Shown here: positions 1 through 8,275 of the stretch, one piece after another
Numbering within the stretch: position 1 is the first letter of the stretch
How the letters are laid out: every line of letters starts with the position of its first letter
Origin: Burkholderia sp. Ac-20365
Lineage (GTDB): Bacteria > Pseudomonadota > Gammaproteobacteria > Burkholderiales > Burkholderiaceae
Assembly (NCBI RefSeq): GCF_017104715.1
Contig: NZ_JAAGPI010000015.1
Span: 1 to 64,000 of the forward strand
Direction of reading: 5' to 3'
Length of the DNA stretch: 64,000 nt
Notes under the pieces: model-generated
Seen by the model: only the letters and a program-made list of their open reading frames with translations
Told to the model about the DNA's origin: nothing
The model's database searches: none
Position numbers and translations under genes: made by a program

Positions 1-80
1 TTTGTTTGTTGAACACACCAAGCCCCGAGACTTGACCACGCCACGGTACCCTCTTTCCCTACCCGACGCTCTTCCGATCT
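1..80. other. Sequencing-adapter remnant at contig end
   Basis: Bases 48-80 align without gaps to the 33-nt Illumina TruSeq read-1 adapter with only two mismatches (positions 50 and 63), and the last 17 bases (64-80) match exactly. Bases 1-47 are not recognisable as coding sequence in the dnaX frame and may be a degraded P5 part of the same adapter. The natural sequence seems to begin at 81. The real upstream part of dnaX is therefore missing because the contig ends here. Confidence 0.9.
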
Positions 81-81
81 C

Positions 82-822
82 GCCGTGGGCGTGCCGACGC
101 CTGATCCAGCGCGCCGCGCTGCTGCGGCTGCACAACAGGAAACCGCCGCGCGCGCCCAGACGCCGCGTGCCGCACAGCCGCAAGGCGGCGCGTCGGTCCC
201 GCCGTGGGAAGACATTCCGCCGGACGACTACATGCCGGCCTCATCGGACGATGCGTTCTACGTGTCTTCGGACGACAATTTCATTCCCGTCTTCGACAGC
301 GGCCCGGACGACATGGTCGTCGGCCGTGGCAATGCGCAGGCCGCAGCGCCTGCGGCCGCGCCCGTCGTCGATATCCGCACGCTGCCGCCCGCCGTGCCGC
401 TCGACGCGATCGGCTTCGACGGCGACTGGCCCGCGCTCGCCGTGACGCTGCCGTTGAAAGGCATCTCATACCAGCTCGCGTTCAACAGCGAGCTGATGGC
501 GGTCGAAGGGAAGACGCTGAAACTGAACGTTGCCGTCCAGTTGTACGCCGAGCCCGCGCAGATCGCGAAACTCAAGGCCGCGCTCGCCGAGCGCATCGGC
601 AGCGAAATTGACGTGCAGGTCGAAGTCGGTCCCGTGAAACGCACGGCCGCCGTGCTCGATTCGATCGACCGCGCCAGGCGCCAGCAGGAAGCCGAGCGCG
701 AAATCGGCGCCGATCCGTTCGTGCAGTCGCTGATCCGCGAGTTCGGTGCGAGGATCGTGCCGGGCTCGGTGCGTCCGCTCACGCCGGGCGCCGAAGGCGG
801 CCAGAGCGCAGCCGCCCACTGA
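82..822 (+). CDS. dnaX: DNA polymerase III subunit gamma/tau, C-terminal part (5' truncated)
   Basis: This is the last 246 residues of DnaX, the clamp-loader ATPase of the replicative polymerase. The AAA+ ATPase and clamp-loading domains lie beyond the contig edge. What remains is an Ala/Pro/Gln-rich linker (about residues 1-115 of the fragment) and the tau-specific C-terminal domain, with a conserved block beginning WPALAVTLPLKG, which in the family contacts the polymerase alpha subunit and DnaB. The reading frame is open straight into the adapter, so no start codon can be assigned; the GTG at 85 is internal. It is followed by ybaB and recR, the classical dnaX-ybaB-recR order, which supports the call. 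The break is an assembly artefact. Confidence 0.93.
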   Translation, partial: AVGVPTPDPARRAAAAAQQETAARAQTPRAAQPQGGASVPPWEDIPPDDYMPASSDDAFYVSSDDNFIPVFDSGPDDMVVGRGNAQAAAPAAAPVVDIRTLPPAVPLDAIGFDGDWPALAVTLPLKGISYQLAFNSELMAVEGKTLKLNVAVQLYAEPAQIAKLKAALAERIGSEIDVQVEVGPVKRTAAVLDSIDRARRQQEAEREIGADPFVQSLIREFGARIVPGSVRPLTPGAEGGQSAAAH

Positions 823-901
823 TTGTCCGCGCGCGCAGTCATCGCGCCTGTCGCGACTCCCGCGCGCCCAACCGAATCAACTATTACGAAGGAGCAAGTC
901 C

Positions 902-1228
902 ATGATGAAAGGCCAACTCGCCGGGCTGATGAAGCAAGCCCAGCAGATGCAAGAGAACATGAAGAAGATGCAGGAGCAACTCGCGCTGATCGAAGTCGAG
1001 GGGCAGTCGGGCGCTGGTCTCGTCAAGGTGACGATGACCTGCAAGAACGACGTGCGCCGCGTATCGATCGATCCGAGCCTGCTCGCCGACGACAAGGACA
1101 TGCTCGAAGACCTCGTTGCCGCTGCCTTCAACGATGCCGTGCGCAAGGCAGAAGCCACCGCGCAGGAAAAGATGGGTGGCATGACGTCCGGCCTGCCGTT
1201 GCCGCCGGGCTTCAAGCTGCCGTTCTAA
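902..1228 (+). CDS. ybaB: YbaB/EbfC family nucleoid-associated protein
   Basis: This 108-residue protein belongs to the YbaB/EbfC family of small dimeric DNA-binding proteins that associate with the nucleoid. It starts MMKGQLAGLMKQAQQMQ, a long amphipathic helix typical of the family, and ends with a Pro/Gly tail (LPLPPGFKLPF). The start at 902 is preceded by an AAGGAG ribosome site at 889-894; a second ATG follows at 905. Length is normal for the family. It sits between dnaX and recR, as in most proteobacteria, and a role near recombination or replication is inferred from that conserved linkage only. Confidence 0.96.
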   Translation: MMKGQLAGLMKQAQQMQENMKKMQEQLALIEVEGQSGAGLVKVTMTCKNDVRRVSIDPSLLADDKDMLEDLVAAAFNDAVRKAEATAQEKMGGMTSGLPLPPGFKLPF

Positions 1229-1375
1229 ATCGCGCAGCGTGTCACGCGCGGCGCATGACAGCATGACCGCGCGTTCGCCGTTCATCGACGAATGGCGCGG
1301 CTTCTCGCGTCTGAACATCACGCGCCTGAACACACTCGCGATTCAACCCCTCACGATCGACGTCGCCGTACCAGC

Positions 1376-1972
1376 ATGAAACAACCTTCCGCCTTGTCGG
1401 CGCTCGTCGAAGCGCTGCGCGCGCTGCCCGGCGTCGGTCCGAAGTCCGCGCAGCGCATGGCGTATCACCTGATGCAGCACGATCGGGACGGCGCCGAAAA
1501 ACTCGGCCGCTCGCTGCTGTTCGCCACCGAGCATCTGCAGCACTGCGAGAAGTGCAACACCTTCACGGAAGCGCAGATCTGCGAAGTCTGCCTCGACACC
1601 GAGCGTGACCCGACCTTGCTGTGCGTGGTCGAAACGCCCGCCGACCAGATCATGCTCGAACAGACGATGACCTGGCACGGCCTGTATTTCGTGCTGATGG
1701 GGCGGCTCAGTCCGCTCGACGGCATCGGCCCGAAGGAAATCCACTTCGATCGCCTTGTGAAACGCGCCACCGACGGCGTCGTGAAGGAAGTGGTGCTCGC
1801 CACCAACTTCACGAACGAAGGCGAGGCGACCGCGCATTATCTTGGCCAGACGCTGAAGGCACGCGGCCTGTCCGTCACGCGGCTTGCGCGCGGCGTGCCC
1901 GTTGGCGGCGAACTCGAATACGTCGATGCCGGCACGATCGCGCGCGCGATGCTCGACCGGCGTTCGATGTAG
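1376..1972 (+). CDS. recR: Recombination mediator protein RecR
   Basis: RecR (198 residues, normal length) works with RecF and RecO to load RecA on gapped DNA. An N-terminal helix-hairpin-helix (LPGVGPKSAQRMAYHL, residues 17-32) is followed by a four-cysteine zinc finger (Cys57, Cys60, Cys69, Cys72) and a Toprim domain, with a Walker-B-like C-terminal tail. The ATG at 1376 gives the family N-terminus MKQPSALSALVEAL; the longer frame upstream has no family similarity. About 150 bp separate it from ybaB, so it may have its own promoter as well as read-through. Confidence 0.97.
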   Translation: MKQPSALSALVEALRALPGVGPKSAQRMAYHLMQHDRDGAEKLGRSLLFATEHLQHCEKCNTFTEAQICEVCLDTERDPTLLCVVETPADQIMLEQTMTWHGLYFVLMGRLSPLDGIGPKEIHFDRLVKRATDGVVKEVVLATNFTNEGEATAHYLGQTLKARGLSVTRLARGVPVGGELEYVDAGTIARAMLDRRSM

Positions 1973-2053
1973 CGCCACGCTGAAGCACCGAAGCGCACAA
2001 GAAAGCGCGACCGCACGACGCGCCCGGCCAGCACAAAGAAGATCAGGAGACAC

Positions 2054-3289
2054 ATGAGCGCATCCACTTCAACGCAAACGTCGACGGACAAACCCAAAGG
2101 CCCGCTCGCGGGCGTCAAGGTGCTCGAACTCGGCACACTGATCGCGGGCCCGTTCGCCGCGCGCTTTCTCGGCGAGTTCGGCGCGGACGTGATCAAGATC
2201 GAAGATCCGAAGGGCGGCGATCCGCTGCGCAAATGGCGCAAGCTCTATCCCGAAGTGGGCGGCACGTCGCTGTGGTGGGCCGTGCAGGCCCGCAATAAAA
2301 AGTCGGTGACGATCAACCTGAAGGCCGACGAAGGCAAGGAAATCGTCCGCAAGCTCGCGAAGGAAGCCGATATCGTCGTCGAGAATTTCCGGCCGGGGCT
2401 GCTCGAAAAGCTTGGCCTCGGTTACGACGTGCTGTCGGCGGAAAACCCCGGTCTCGTGATGGTGCGTCTGTCGGGCTACGGCCAGACCGGCCCGTATCGC
2501 GACCGTCCGGGCTTCGGCGCGATTGCGGAATCGATGGGCGGGCTGCGCCATATCACCGGTTATCCGGACTTGCCACCGCCGCGCATCGGCATTTCGATCG
2601 GCGATTCGATCGCGGCGCTGCACGGCGTGATCGGCGCGCTGATGGCGCTGCATCACCGCACAGCAAACGGCGGCAAAGGGCAGGTGGTCGATGTCGCGCT
2701 GTACGAAGCCGTGTTCAACATGATGGAAAGCGTGGTGCCCGAATACGGCGTGTACGGCATGGTGCGCGAGCGCACGGGTGCGTCGCTGCCGGGCATCGTG
2801 CCGTCGAATACCTATCCGTGCCGCGACGGCAGCATCGTGATCGGCGGCAACAGCGATCCGATTTTCAAGCGGCTGATGATCGCGATCGACCGCGAAGACC
2901 TCGCGAACGATCCAGCGCTCACGCATAACGACGGCCGCGTGCCGCGCACGCAGGAAATCGACGGCGCAATCGCCGCGTGGCTCGCTACACGCACGATCGA
3001 CGAAGCGCTCGACGTGCTGAACGCCGCCGACGTGCCCGTCGGCCGCATCTACAGCGTCGCCGACATGTTCACCGATCCGCAATACGTCGCGCGCCAGATG
3101 ATCCAGACCTTCAAGTGGCAGGACGGCCGCGATATCGCGCTGCCGAACGTGACGCCGAAGCTCTCGGAAACGCCCGGCGAGACGCGCTGGCTCGGCCCGG
3201 AACTGGGTGAACATACCGATGAAGTTCTGCAAACGCTGGGTTATGATGCGGACCACATTGCAAGGTTGCACGCGCAACAGATCGTGTAG
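2054..3289 (+). CDS. CaiB/BaiF (family III) CoA-transferase
   Basis: This 411-residue class III CoA-transferase moves CoA between carboxylic acids through an aspartyl-CoA intermediate. The N-terminal Rossmann-type region contains PLAGVKVLELGTLIAGPFAAR and GADVIKIEDPKGGDPLR. The expected nucleophile is Asp184 in the GISIGDSIAALHG motif. Substrate cannot be read from the sequence; family members act on carnitine, oxalate, succinate, benzylsuccinate or itaconate esters. It has a good upstream AGGAG (2045-2049). The ABC importer genes that follow on the same strand may supply its acid substrate, but the 95-bp gap makes operon membership uncertain. Confidence 0.93.
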   Translation: MSASTSTQTSTDKPKGPLAGVKVLELGTLIAGPFAARFLGEFGADVIKIEDPKGGDPLRKWRKLYPEVGGTSLWWAVQARNKKSVTINLKADEGKEIVRKLAKEADIVVENFRPGLLEKLGLGYDVLSAENPGLVMVRLSGYGQTGPYRDRPGFGAIAESMGGLRHITGYPDLPPPRIGISIGDSIAALHGVIGALMALHHRTANGGKGQVVDVALYEAVFNMMESVVPEYGVYGMVRERTGASLPGIVPSNTYPCRDGSIVIGGNSDPIFKRLMIAIDREDLANDPALTHNDGRVPRTQEIDGAIAAWLATRTIDEALDVLNAADVPVGRIYSVADMFTDPQYVARQMIQTFKWQDGRDIALPNVTPKLSETPGETRWLGPELGEHTDEVLQTLGYDADHIARLHAQQIV

Positions 3290-3384
3290 CCGGCCATCGG
3301 GTCAACGCGGCGTTAGCGCGTGAAGACGGGCAGACAGACGGGCATAACCCGGCCCGCAACAGAACAAAAAACGGAGACAGGACC

Positions 3385-4422
3385 ATGCAACGAAGAAGCT
3401 TCCTCGCAGGCAGCGCCGCGCTTGCAGGCGCGTCCATCGTCGGCTCGCCGCTCGCGTTCGGGCAAAGCAAGCTGGAGACGTCGAAAGTGGCAATTGCCGT
3501 CGGTGGCAAGAACCTCTTTTACTATCTGCCGCTCACCATCGCCGAGCGCCGCAATTTCTTCAAGGACGAAGGGCTCGAAGTCGAAATTTCCGACTTCGCG
3601 GGCGGCTCGCAGGCGTTGAAGGCGGCTGTCGGCGGCAGCGCGGACGTCGTGTCGGGCGCGTTCGAACATACGCTGCTGCTGCAGGCGAAGAACCAGTATT
3701 TCCGCGAGTTCGTGCTGCAAGGACGCGCGCCGCAGATCGTGCTGGCCGTGTCGAAGAAGACGATGGCGAACTACAAGACGATCGCCGATCTGAAAGGCAA
3801 GAAAATTGGCGTGACGGCGCCGGGTTCGTCGACGTCGATCATGGCGAGTTTCGTGCTGGCCAAAGCCGGACTGACGGCGAAGGATGTGTCGTTCATTGGC
3901 GTGGGCGCCGGTGCGGGTGCGATCGCCGCGCTGCAGTCCGGCCAGATCGACGCGCTCGCCAATCTCGACCCGGTGATGACGAAGCTCGAACGCTCGGGCG
4001 AGATTCGCGTCGTGTCGGATACGCGCACGCTCAGCGATACGCGCACGGTCTTCGGCGGCAATATGCCGGCTGGCTGTCTGTACGCGTCGCAAACCTTCAT
4101 CAGCAAGAATCCCAACACGACGCAGGCGCTGACCAACGCGATGGTGCGCGCGCTCAAGTGGCTGCAGACGGCGACGGGCGCGGAGTTGATCAACACGGTG
4201 CCCGAGTCGTACCTGCTCGGCGACCGCGCTTTGTATCTGGACGCGTGGCAGCACGTCAAGGAGGCGATGTCGCCCGATGGCCTGATGCCCGCCGACGGTC
4301 CCGCGACCTCGCTCAAGACGCTGCAGGCATTCGACGAAACGGTGAAGGGCAAGCCGATCGATCTGTCGAAAACCTGGACGAACGACTTCGTGAAGAAGGC
4401 GCTCGCGACGGTGAAGGCCTGA
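3385..4422 (+). CDS. ABC transporter substrate-binding protein, NitT/TauT (SsuA-like) type, Tat signal
   Basis: This is a 345-residue periplasmic binding protein of the NrtA/SsuA/TauA superfamily. The N-terminus MQRRSFLAGSAALAGA carries a twin-arginine motif followed by a hydrophobic stretch and a likely cleavage near AFGQS, so Tat export is expected. The mature part has typical segments such as YYLPLTIAERRNFFKDEGLEVE and LKGKKIGVTAPGSSTSI. Ligands in this family include sulfonates, nitrate, taurine and pyrimidine precursors; the ligand here is unknown. It is the first of three importer genes, with the ATPase and permease downstream. A GGAGA ribosome site lies at about 3374. Confidence 0.92.
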   Translation: MQRRSFLAGSAALAGASIVGSPLAFGQSKLETSKVAIAVGGKNLFYYLPLTIAERRNFFKDEGLEVEISDFAGGSQALKAAVGGSADVVSGAFEHTLLLQAKNQYFREFVLQGRAPQIVLAVSKKTMANYKTIADLKGKKIGVTAPGSSTSIMASFVLAKAGLTAKDVSFIGVGAGAGAIAALQSGQIDALANLDPVMTKLERSGEIRVVSDTRTLSDTRTVFGGNMPAGCLYASQTFISKNPNTTQALTNAMVRALKWLQTATGAELINTVPESYLLGDRALYLDAWQHVKEAMSPDGLMPADGPATSLKTLQAFDETVKGKPIDLSKTWTNDFVKKALATVKA

Positions 4423-4492
4423 AGCGGCCTGAAGCGCCCTGAATCACCAGACAGCCTAACTGCGAACAGAATCAGAACAAGCGAGCCGAACG

Positions 4493-5317
4493 ATGACCGT
4501 TGCCGCCCTGGCACTCGAAAACATCACCTGCACGTTTGCCTCGCGCGAGAAGCGCGGGCAACGCTACACCGCTGTCAAGGACACGACGTTGCGCATCGCG
4601 CCGGGCGAGTTCGTCTCGGTGGTCGGGCCGACGGGCTGCGGCAAGTCCACGCTGCTGAATGTCGGCGCGGGGCTGCTGGAGCCGTCGTCGGGGTCGGTCA
4701 CGGTGTTCGGAGAAAAGCTATCCGGCATCAACAAACGCGCAGGCTACATGTTCCAGGCGGACGCGCTGATGCCGTGGCGCTCGGCGCTCGACAACGTGCT
4801 CGCGGGCCTGCAATTTCACGACGTGCCGCGTGACGAAGCCCACGCACGCGCCGACGAATGGTTGAAGCGCGTGGGCCTCGGCGGCTTCGGGGACCGTTAT
4901 CCGCATCAGTTGTCGGGTGGCATGCGAAAGCGGGTCGCGATGGCGCAGACGCTGATTCTCGACCCCGACATCATCCTGATGGACGAGCCGTTTTCCGCGC
5001 TCGATATCCAGACGCGCCAGCTGATGGAAAACGAGCTGCTCGATCTGTGGGCGGCGAAGCGCAAAGCCGTGCTGTTCATTACGCACGATCTGGACGAGGC
5101 GATCGCGATGTCGGACCGTGTCGTCGTGCTGTCGGCGGGGCCGGGCACGCATCCCATCGGCGAATTCACGATCGATTTGCCGCGTCCGCGCGATGTCGCC
5201 GAAGTGCGCTCGCATCCGCGCTTCGTCGAGCTGCATGCGCAGATCTGGAGCGTGCTGCGCGATGAAGTGCTCAAAGGCTATCAGCAGCAACTGACCGTCG
5301 CGCAGGAGGGCAACTGA
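4493..5317 (+). CDS. ABC transporter ATP-binding protein, NitT/TauT type
   Basis: This 274-residue ATPase energises the importer encoded around it. Visible motifs, in order: Walker A GPTGCGKST (residues 45-53), Q-loop region MFQADALMPW, signature LSGGMRKRVAMAQ, Walker B ILMDEPFSALD and the H-loop ITHDLDEAI. The C-terminal extension (PRPRDVAEVRSHPRFVELHAQIW) is characteristic of the SsuB/TauB group. It stops one base before the permease ATG, so the two are translationally linked. The substrate is not identifiable from the ATPase. Confidence 0.95.
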   Translation: MTVAALALENITCTFASREKRGQRYTAVKDTTLRIAPGEFVSVVGPTGCGKSTLLNVGAGLLEPSSGSVTVFGEKLSGINKRAGYMFQADALMPWRSALDNVLAGLQFHDVPRDEAHARADEWLKRVGLGGFGDRYPHQLSGGMRKRVAMAQTLILDPDIILMDEPFSALDIQTRQLMENELLDLWAAKRKAVLFITHDLDEAIAMSDRVVVLSAGPGTHPIGEFTIDLPRPRDVAEVRSHPRFVELHAQIWSVLRDEVLKGYQQQLTVAQEGN

Positions 5318-5318
5318 C

Positions 5319-6143
5319 ATGTGGAAAGCATTGCGCCCGAATCGCTCGAATCTCGTGATCTGGCAATGGCTGCTGCTCGTATTGTGCTTCGTGCTCTGGT
5401 ACGTGCTGACGAGCCCGACGCTGCTGCCCGCGTTCTATTTCGACGACGCCAACAAGGCCGCGTTCTTCTTCGGCGAGCCGCAGAAAGTGCTGGTGCGGAT
5501 CTGGGAGTGGTTCGCGTCTGGTGAAATCTATCTGCATCTGTGGATCACGCTGATCGAGACGGTCCTTGCGTTCGCGCTCGGCACGGTGCTGGGGCTCGGT
5601 GTCGGTTTGTGGCTCGCGCTGTCGCCGTTGGCCAGCGCACTGTTCGATCCGTACATCAAGGCCGCCAACTCCATGCCGCGCGTGATTCTCGCGCCGATCT
5701 TCGGTGTGTGGTTCGGGCTTGGCATCTGGTCGAAGGTCGCGCTCGGCGTGACGCTCGTGTTCTTTATCGTCTTCTTCAACGTCTATCAGGGCGTGAAGGA
5801 AGTGAGCCCCGTCGTGCTCGCGAACGCGCGCATGCTCGGCGCGAACCGCAAGCAGTTACTGCGCGCCGTCTATCTGCCGAGCGCGATGAGCTGGGTGTTT
5901 TCGAGCCTGCATACGTCGGTGGGGCTGGCATTCGTCGGTTCGGTGGTCGGCGAGTATCTCGGCTCGGCGCGCGGCGTCGGCTATCTGATCCTGCAGGCGG
6001 AAGGCACCTTCGATATCAACACCGTGTTTGCCGGCATTCTCGTGCTGACGGCTTTCGCGCTGATACTCGATGCCATCGTCGGCATGCTGGAGAAGCGCCT
6101 GATGAAATGGCAGCCGAAGAGCGGCGAGACGGAAAAAGTCTGA
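5319..6143 (+). CDS. ABC transporter permease, NitT/TauT type
   Basis: This 274-residue inner-membrane permease has about six transmembrane segments and a BPD_transp_1 domain. The EAA-type coupling loop is visible (GVKEVSPVVLANARMLGANRKQLLRAVYLPSA), which docks on the ATPase encoded immediately upstream. The ATG at 5319 is preceded by CAGGAGGGCAAC, a strong ribosome site within the end of the ATPase gene. It is the last gene of the importer group and is followed by a bidirectional terminator hairpin. Confidence 0.95.
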   Translation: MWKALRPNRSNLVIWQWLLLVLCFVLWYVLTSPTLLPAFYFDDANKAAFFFGEPQKVLVRIWEWFASGEIYLHLWITLIETVLAFALGTVLGLGVGLWLALSPLASALFDPYIKAANSMPRVILAPIFGVWFGLGIWSKVALGVTLVFFIVFFNVYQGVKEVSPVVLANARMLGANRKQLLRAVYLPSAMSWVFSSLHTSVGLAFVGSVVGEYLGSARGVGYLILQAEGTFDINTVFAGILVLTAFALILDAIVGMLEKRLMKWQPKSGETEKV

Positions 6144-6163
6144 TCGTCCGATGTTCCGATATG

Positions 6164-6201
6164 AAAACGGCGCGTGACCCGAAAGGTCCACGCGCCGTTT
6201 T
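6164..6201. terminator. Bidirectional intrinsic terminator
   Basis: A perfect 13-bp stem (AAAACGGCGCGTG at 6164-6176 with its complement at 6189-6201) encloses a 12-nt loop. It ends in T-runs on both strands. It sits between the converging permease gene (ends 6143) and the quinone oxidoreductase gene (ends 6228 on the minus strand), so it can serve both. Confidence 0.9.
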
Positions 6202-6227
6202 CATTGGAAGTCGCGCGCACGCAACGC

Positions 6228-7202
6228 TTACGGCGTGATCACGATCTTGCCGAGCACGCGCCGCTGTGCCATGTCGTTGAGCGCGCGCGCCGTGTCTTCG
6301 AGCGGATAGCGCGCCGACACGAGCGGCTTGAGCTTGCCGGCGCGAATCCAGCCGAGCATTTCCTGAAAAGCGGCAGCATTGCGCTGCGGCTCGCGCCGCG
6401 CGAAATCGCCCCAGAACACGCCGACGATGCTCGCGCCTTTCAGTAGCGCGAGATTGAGCGGCAGCTTCGGAATTTCTCCGTTCGCAAAACCGACGACGAG
6501 ATAACGGCCGCGCCAGCCGATGCTGCGAAACGCGGGCTCCGCATAACTGCCGCCGACGGGATCGTAAATGACATCGGGACCGTTGCCGTCCGTCAGCGCC
6601 TTGACGCGCTCGCGCAGGTCTTCCGTCGCGTAGTTGATGGTTGCGTGCGCACCGTGCGCGACGCAGGTGGCGAGCTTTTCGTCGCTCGATGCGGCCGCGA
6701 TCACGCGCGCGCCGAGCGCCTTGCCGATTTCGACGGCAGCGAGACCAACGCCGCCTGCCGCGCCGAGCACGAGCATCGTTTCGCCCGCTTTCAATGCCGC
6801 GCGGTCGACGACGGCGTGATGCGATGTGCCGTACGCGAGCGTGAACACGGCAGCCGTTTCGAGATCGGCGTCGTCGGGCAGCGGCACGCAGGCGCTGGCG
6901 TCGGCGACAGCCTGCTCGGCGAAACCGCCTTGCTGCGTGTACGCGACCACGCGCATGCCAGGCCGCAAATGAGTGACGCCATCGCCGACCGCGCGGACGA
7001 TGCCCGCGACTTCGGCGCCGGGCGTGAAGGGCAGGGGCGGCTTGAACTGGTATTTGTTCTGGATGATCAGCACGTCGGGGAAGTTGACGCTCGCCGCTTT
7101 CACGTCGATCACGATCTGGCCGGCTTGCGGCACGAGATCGGGCAATTCCTCGATGCTCAGGGTTTCAGGCGGGCCATACTGGGTGCAGCGGATTGCGCGC
7201 AT
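6228..7202 (-). CDS. NADPH:quinone oxidoreductase family, MDR superfamily
   Basis: This 324-residue protein is a zinc-free medium-chain dehydrogenase/reductase of the quinone oxidoreductase group. It has the GroES-like N-terminal domain (ASVNFPDVLIIQNKYQFKPP, FTPGAEVAGIV) and a Rossmann NADPH site VLGAAGGVGLAAVEIGKALGA. The start at 7202 is chosen over the in-frame ATG at 7214, because GGGAGA lies at the right distance only for the inner one. Substrate is unknown; enzymes of this group reduce quinones or enones. It stands alone on the minus strand. Confidence 0.92.
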   Translation of the reverse strand: MRAIRCTQYGPPETLSIEELPDLVPQAGQIVIDVKAASVNFPDVLIIQNKYQFKPPLPFTPGAEVAGIVRAVGDGVTHLRPGMRVVAYTQQGGFAEQAVADASACVPLPDDADLETAAVFTLAYGTSHHAVVDRAALKAGETMLVLGAAGGVGLAAVEIGKALGARVIAAASSDEKLATCVAHGAHATINYATEDLRERVKALTDGNGPDVIYDPVGGSYAEPAFRSIGWRGRYLVVGFANGEIPKLPLNLALLKGASIVGVFWGDFARREPQRNAAAFQEMLGWIRAGKLKPLVSARYPLEDTARALNDMAQRRVLGKIVITP

Positions 7203-7481
7203 CGTGTCTCCCATCGGTCAGTGTGCGGTGCGGGTCTGGCAAATTCATGCACGATTCATAAGCGTGCTTGCGGCGGCGTGGCTGTTTCGTGCACATCGCC
7301 ATGCACGTGTCGCATGAAGGCAGCGAGCGAATCAATACACCGAAGCCAGCACACATCATCGTGATGAATCCATGCAGCGAAGCAGTGTAAAACAACCACG
7401 AACGACCGTGCGCTTTCATTGCACCGGATGGCACGCGCCGCGATGCGTGAAAGCATAAGCATGCATGAGGCCTGTGTGTCG

Positions 7482-7510
7482 TTCGCGTGCCTTGTTTCCT
7501 CGGTTACAAT
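7482..7510 (+). promoter_or_regulatory. Candidate promoter giving a leaderless surE transcript
   Basis: A TACAAT hexamer at 7505-7510 ends only 6 nt before the surE ATG at 7517. A weak TTCGCG at 7482-7487 lies 17 bp upstream as a possible -35. No Shine-Dalgarno sequence is visible before surE. The rest of 7203-7481 shows no gene or convincing element. Confidence 0.45.
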
Positions 7511-7516
7511 CGCCGC

Positions 7517-8275
7517 ATGCGAATCCTACTCAGCAATGACGACGGTTATCTGGCGCCAGGCCTTGCTGCGCTTTACGAAGCGCTCAAGCCGTTCGCCGAT
7601 GTCACCGTGATGGCTCCCGAACAGAATTGCAGCGGCGCGTCCAATTCGCTGACGCTTTCGCGTCCGCTGTCGGTGCTGCGCTCGGCGAACGGTTTCTACT
7701 ACGTGAACGGCACGCCGACCGACTCCGTGCATATCGCATTGACGGGCATGCTCGATCACATTCCCGATCTGGTCGTGTCCGGTATCAACAACGGCCAGAA
7801 CATGGGCGAGGACACGTTGTATTCCGGCACCGTTGCCGCGGCGACGGAAGGCATCATGTTCAACGTGCCGGCCATTGCGTTTTCGCTCGTCGACAAGGAC
7901 TGGGTGCATCTCGAGGACGCGACGCGCGTTGCCGCGGAAATCGTCAAGCACTATCTCGAGCAGCCGTTGCCCGGCCATCCGTTGCTGAACGTCAACATTC
8001 CGAACCTGCCTTACGCGCAGTTGCGCGACTGGCGCATCACGCGTCTCGGCAAGCGGCATCCGTCGCAGCCGGTGATCCGCCAGACCAACCCGCGCGGCGA
8101 ACCGATCTACTGGATCGGGCCGTCGGGTTCCGCGCGCGACGCGAGCGAAGGCACCGATTTCCACGCAGTGGCGAACGGCTTCGTGTCGATCACGCCGCTG
8201 CAACTCGACCTGACCGATACGGCCATGCTGCCCGCGGCGCGCGACTGGCTACGCGCCGGGAGCGGCACTTCATGA
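7517..8275 (+). CDS. surE: 5'/3'-nucleotidase SurE
   Basis: SurE (252 residues) is a metal-dependent phosphatase that hydrolyses nucleoside 5'- and 3'-monophosphates and is linked to stationary-phase survival. The N-terminus MRILLSNDDGYLAPGL holds the metal-binding Asp pair (Asp8, Asp9). The second signature VSGINNGQNMGEDTLYSGTVAAA is complete. The start at 7517 is the universal family start; a longer frame from 7487 lacks family similarity. The stop overlaps the pcm ATG (ATGA). It heads the surE-pcm-nlpD-rpoS order seen across proteobacteria. The absence of a ribosome site suggests leaderless translation. Confidence 0.97.
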   Translation: MRILLSNDDGYLAPGLAALYEALKPFADVTVMAPEQNCSGASNSLTLSRPLSVLRSANGFYYVNGTPTDSVHIALTGMLDHIPDLVVSGINNGQNMGEDTLYSGTVAAATEGIMFNVPAIAFSLVDKDWVHLEDATRVAAEIVKHYLEQPLPGHPLLNVNIPNLPYAQLRDWRITRLGKRHPSQPVIRQTNPRGEPIYWIGPSGSARDASEGTDFHAVANGFVSITPLQLDLTDTAMLPAARDWLRAGSGTS

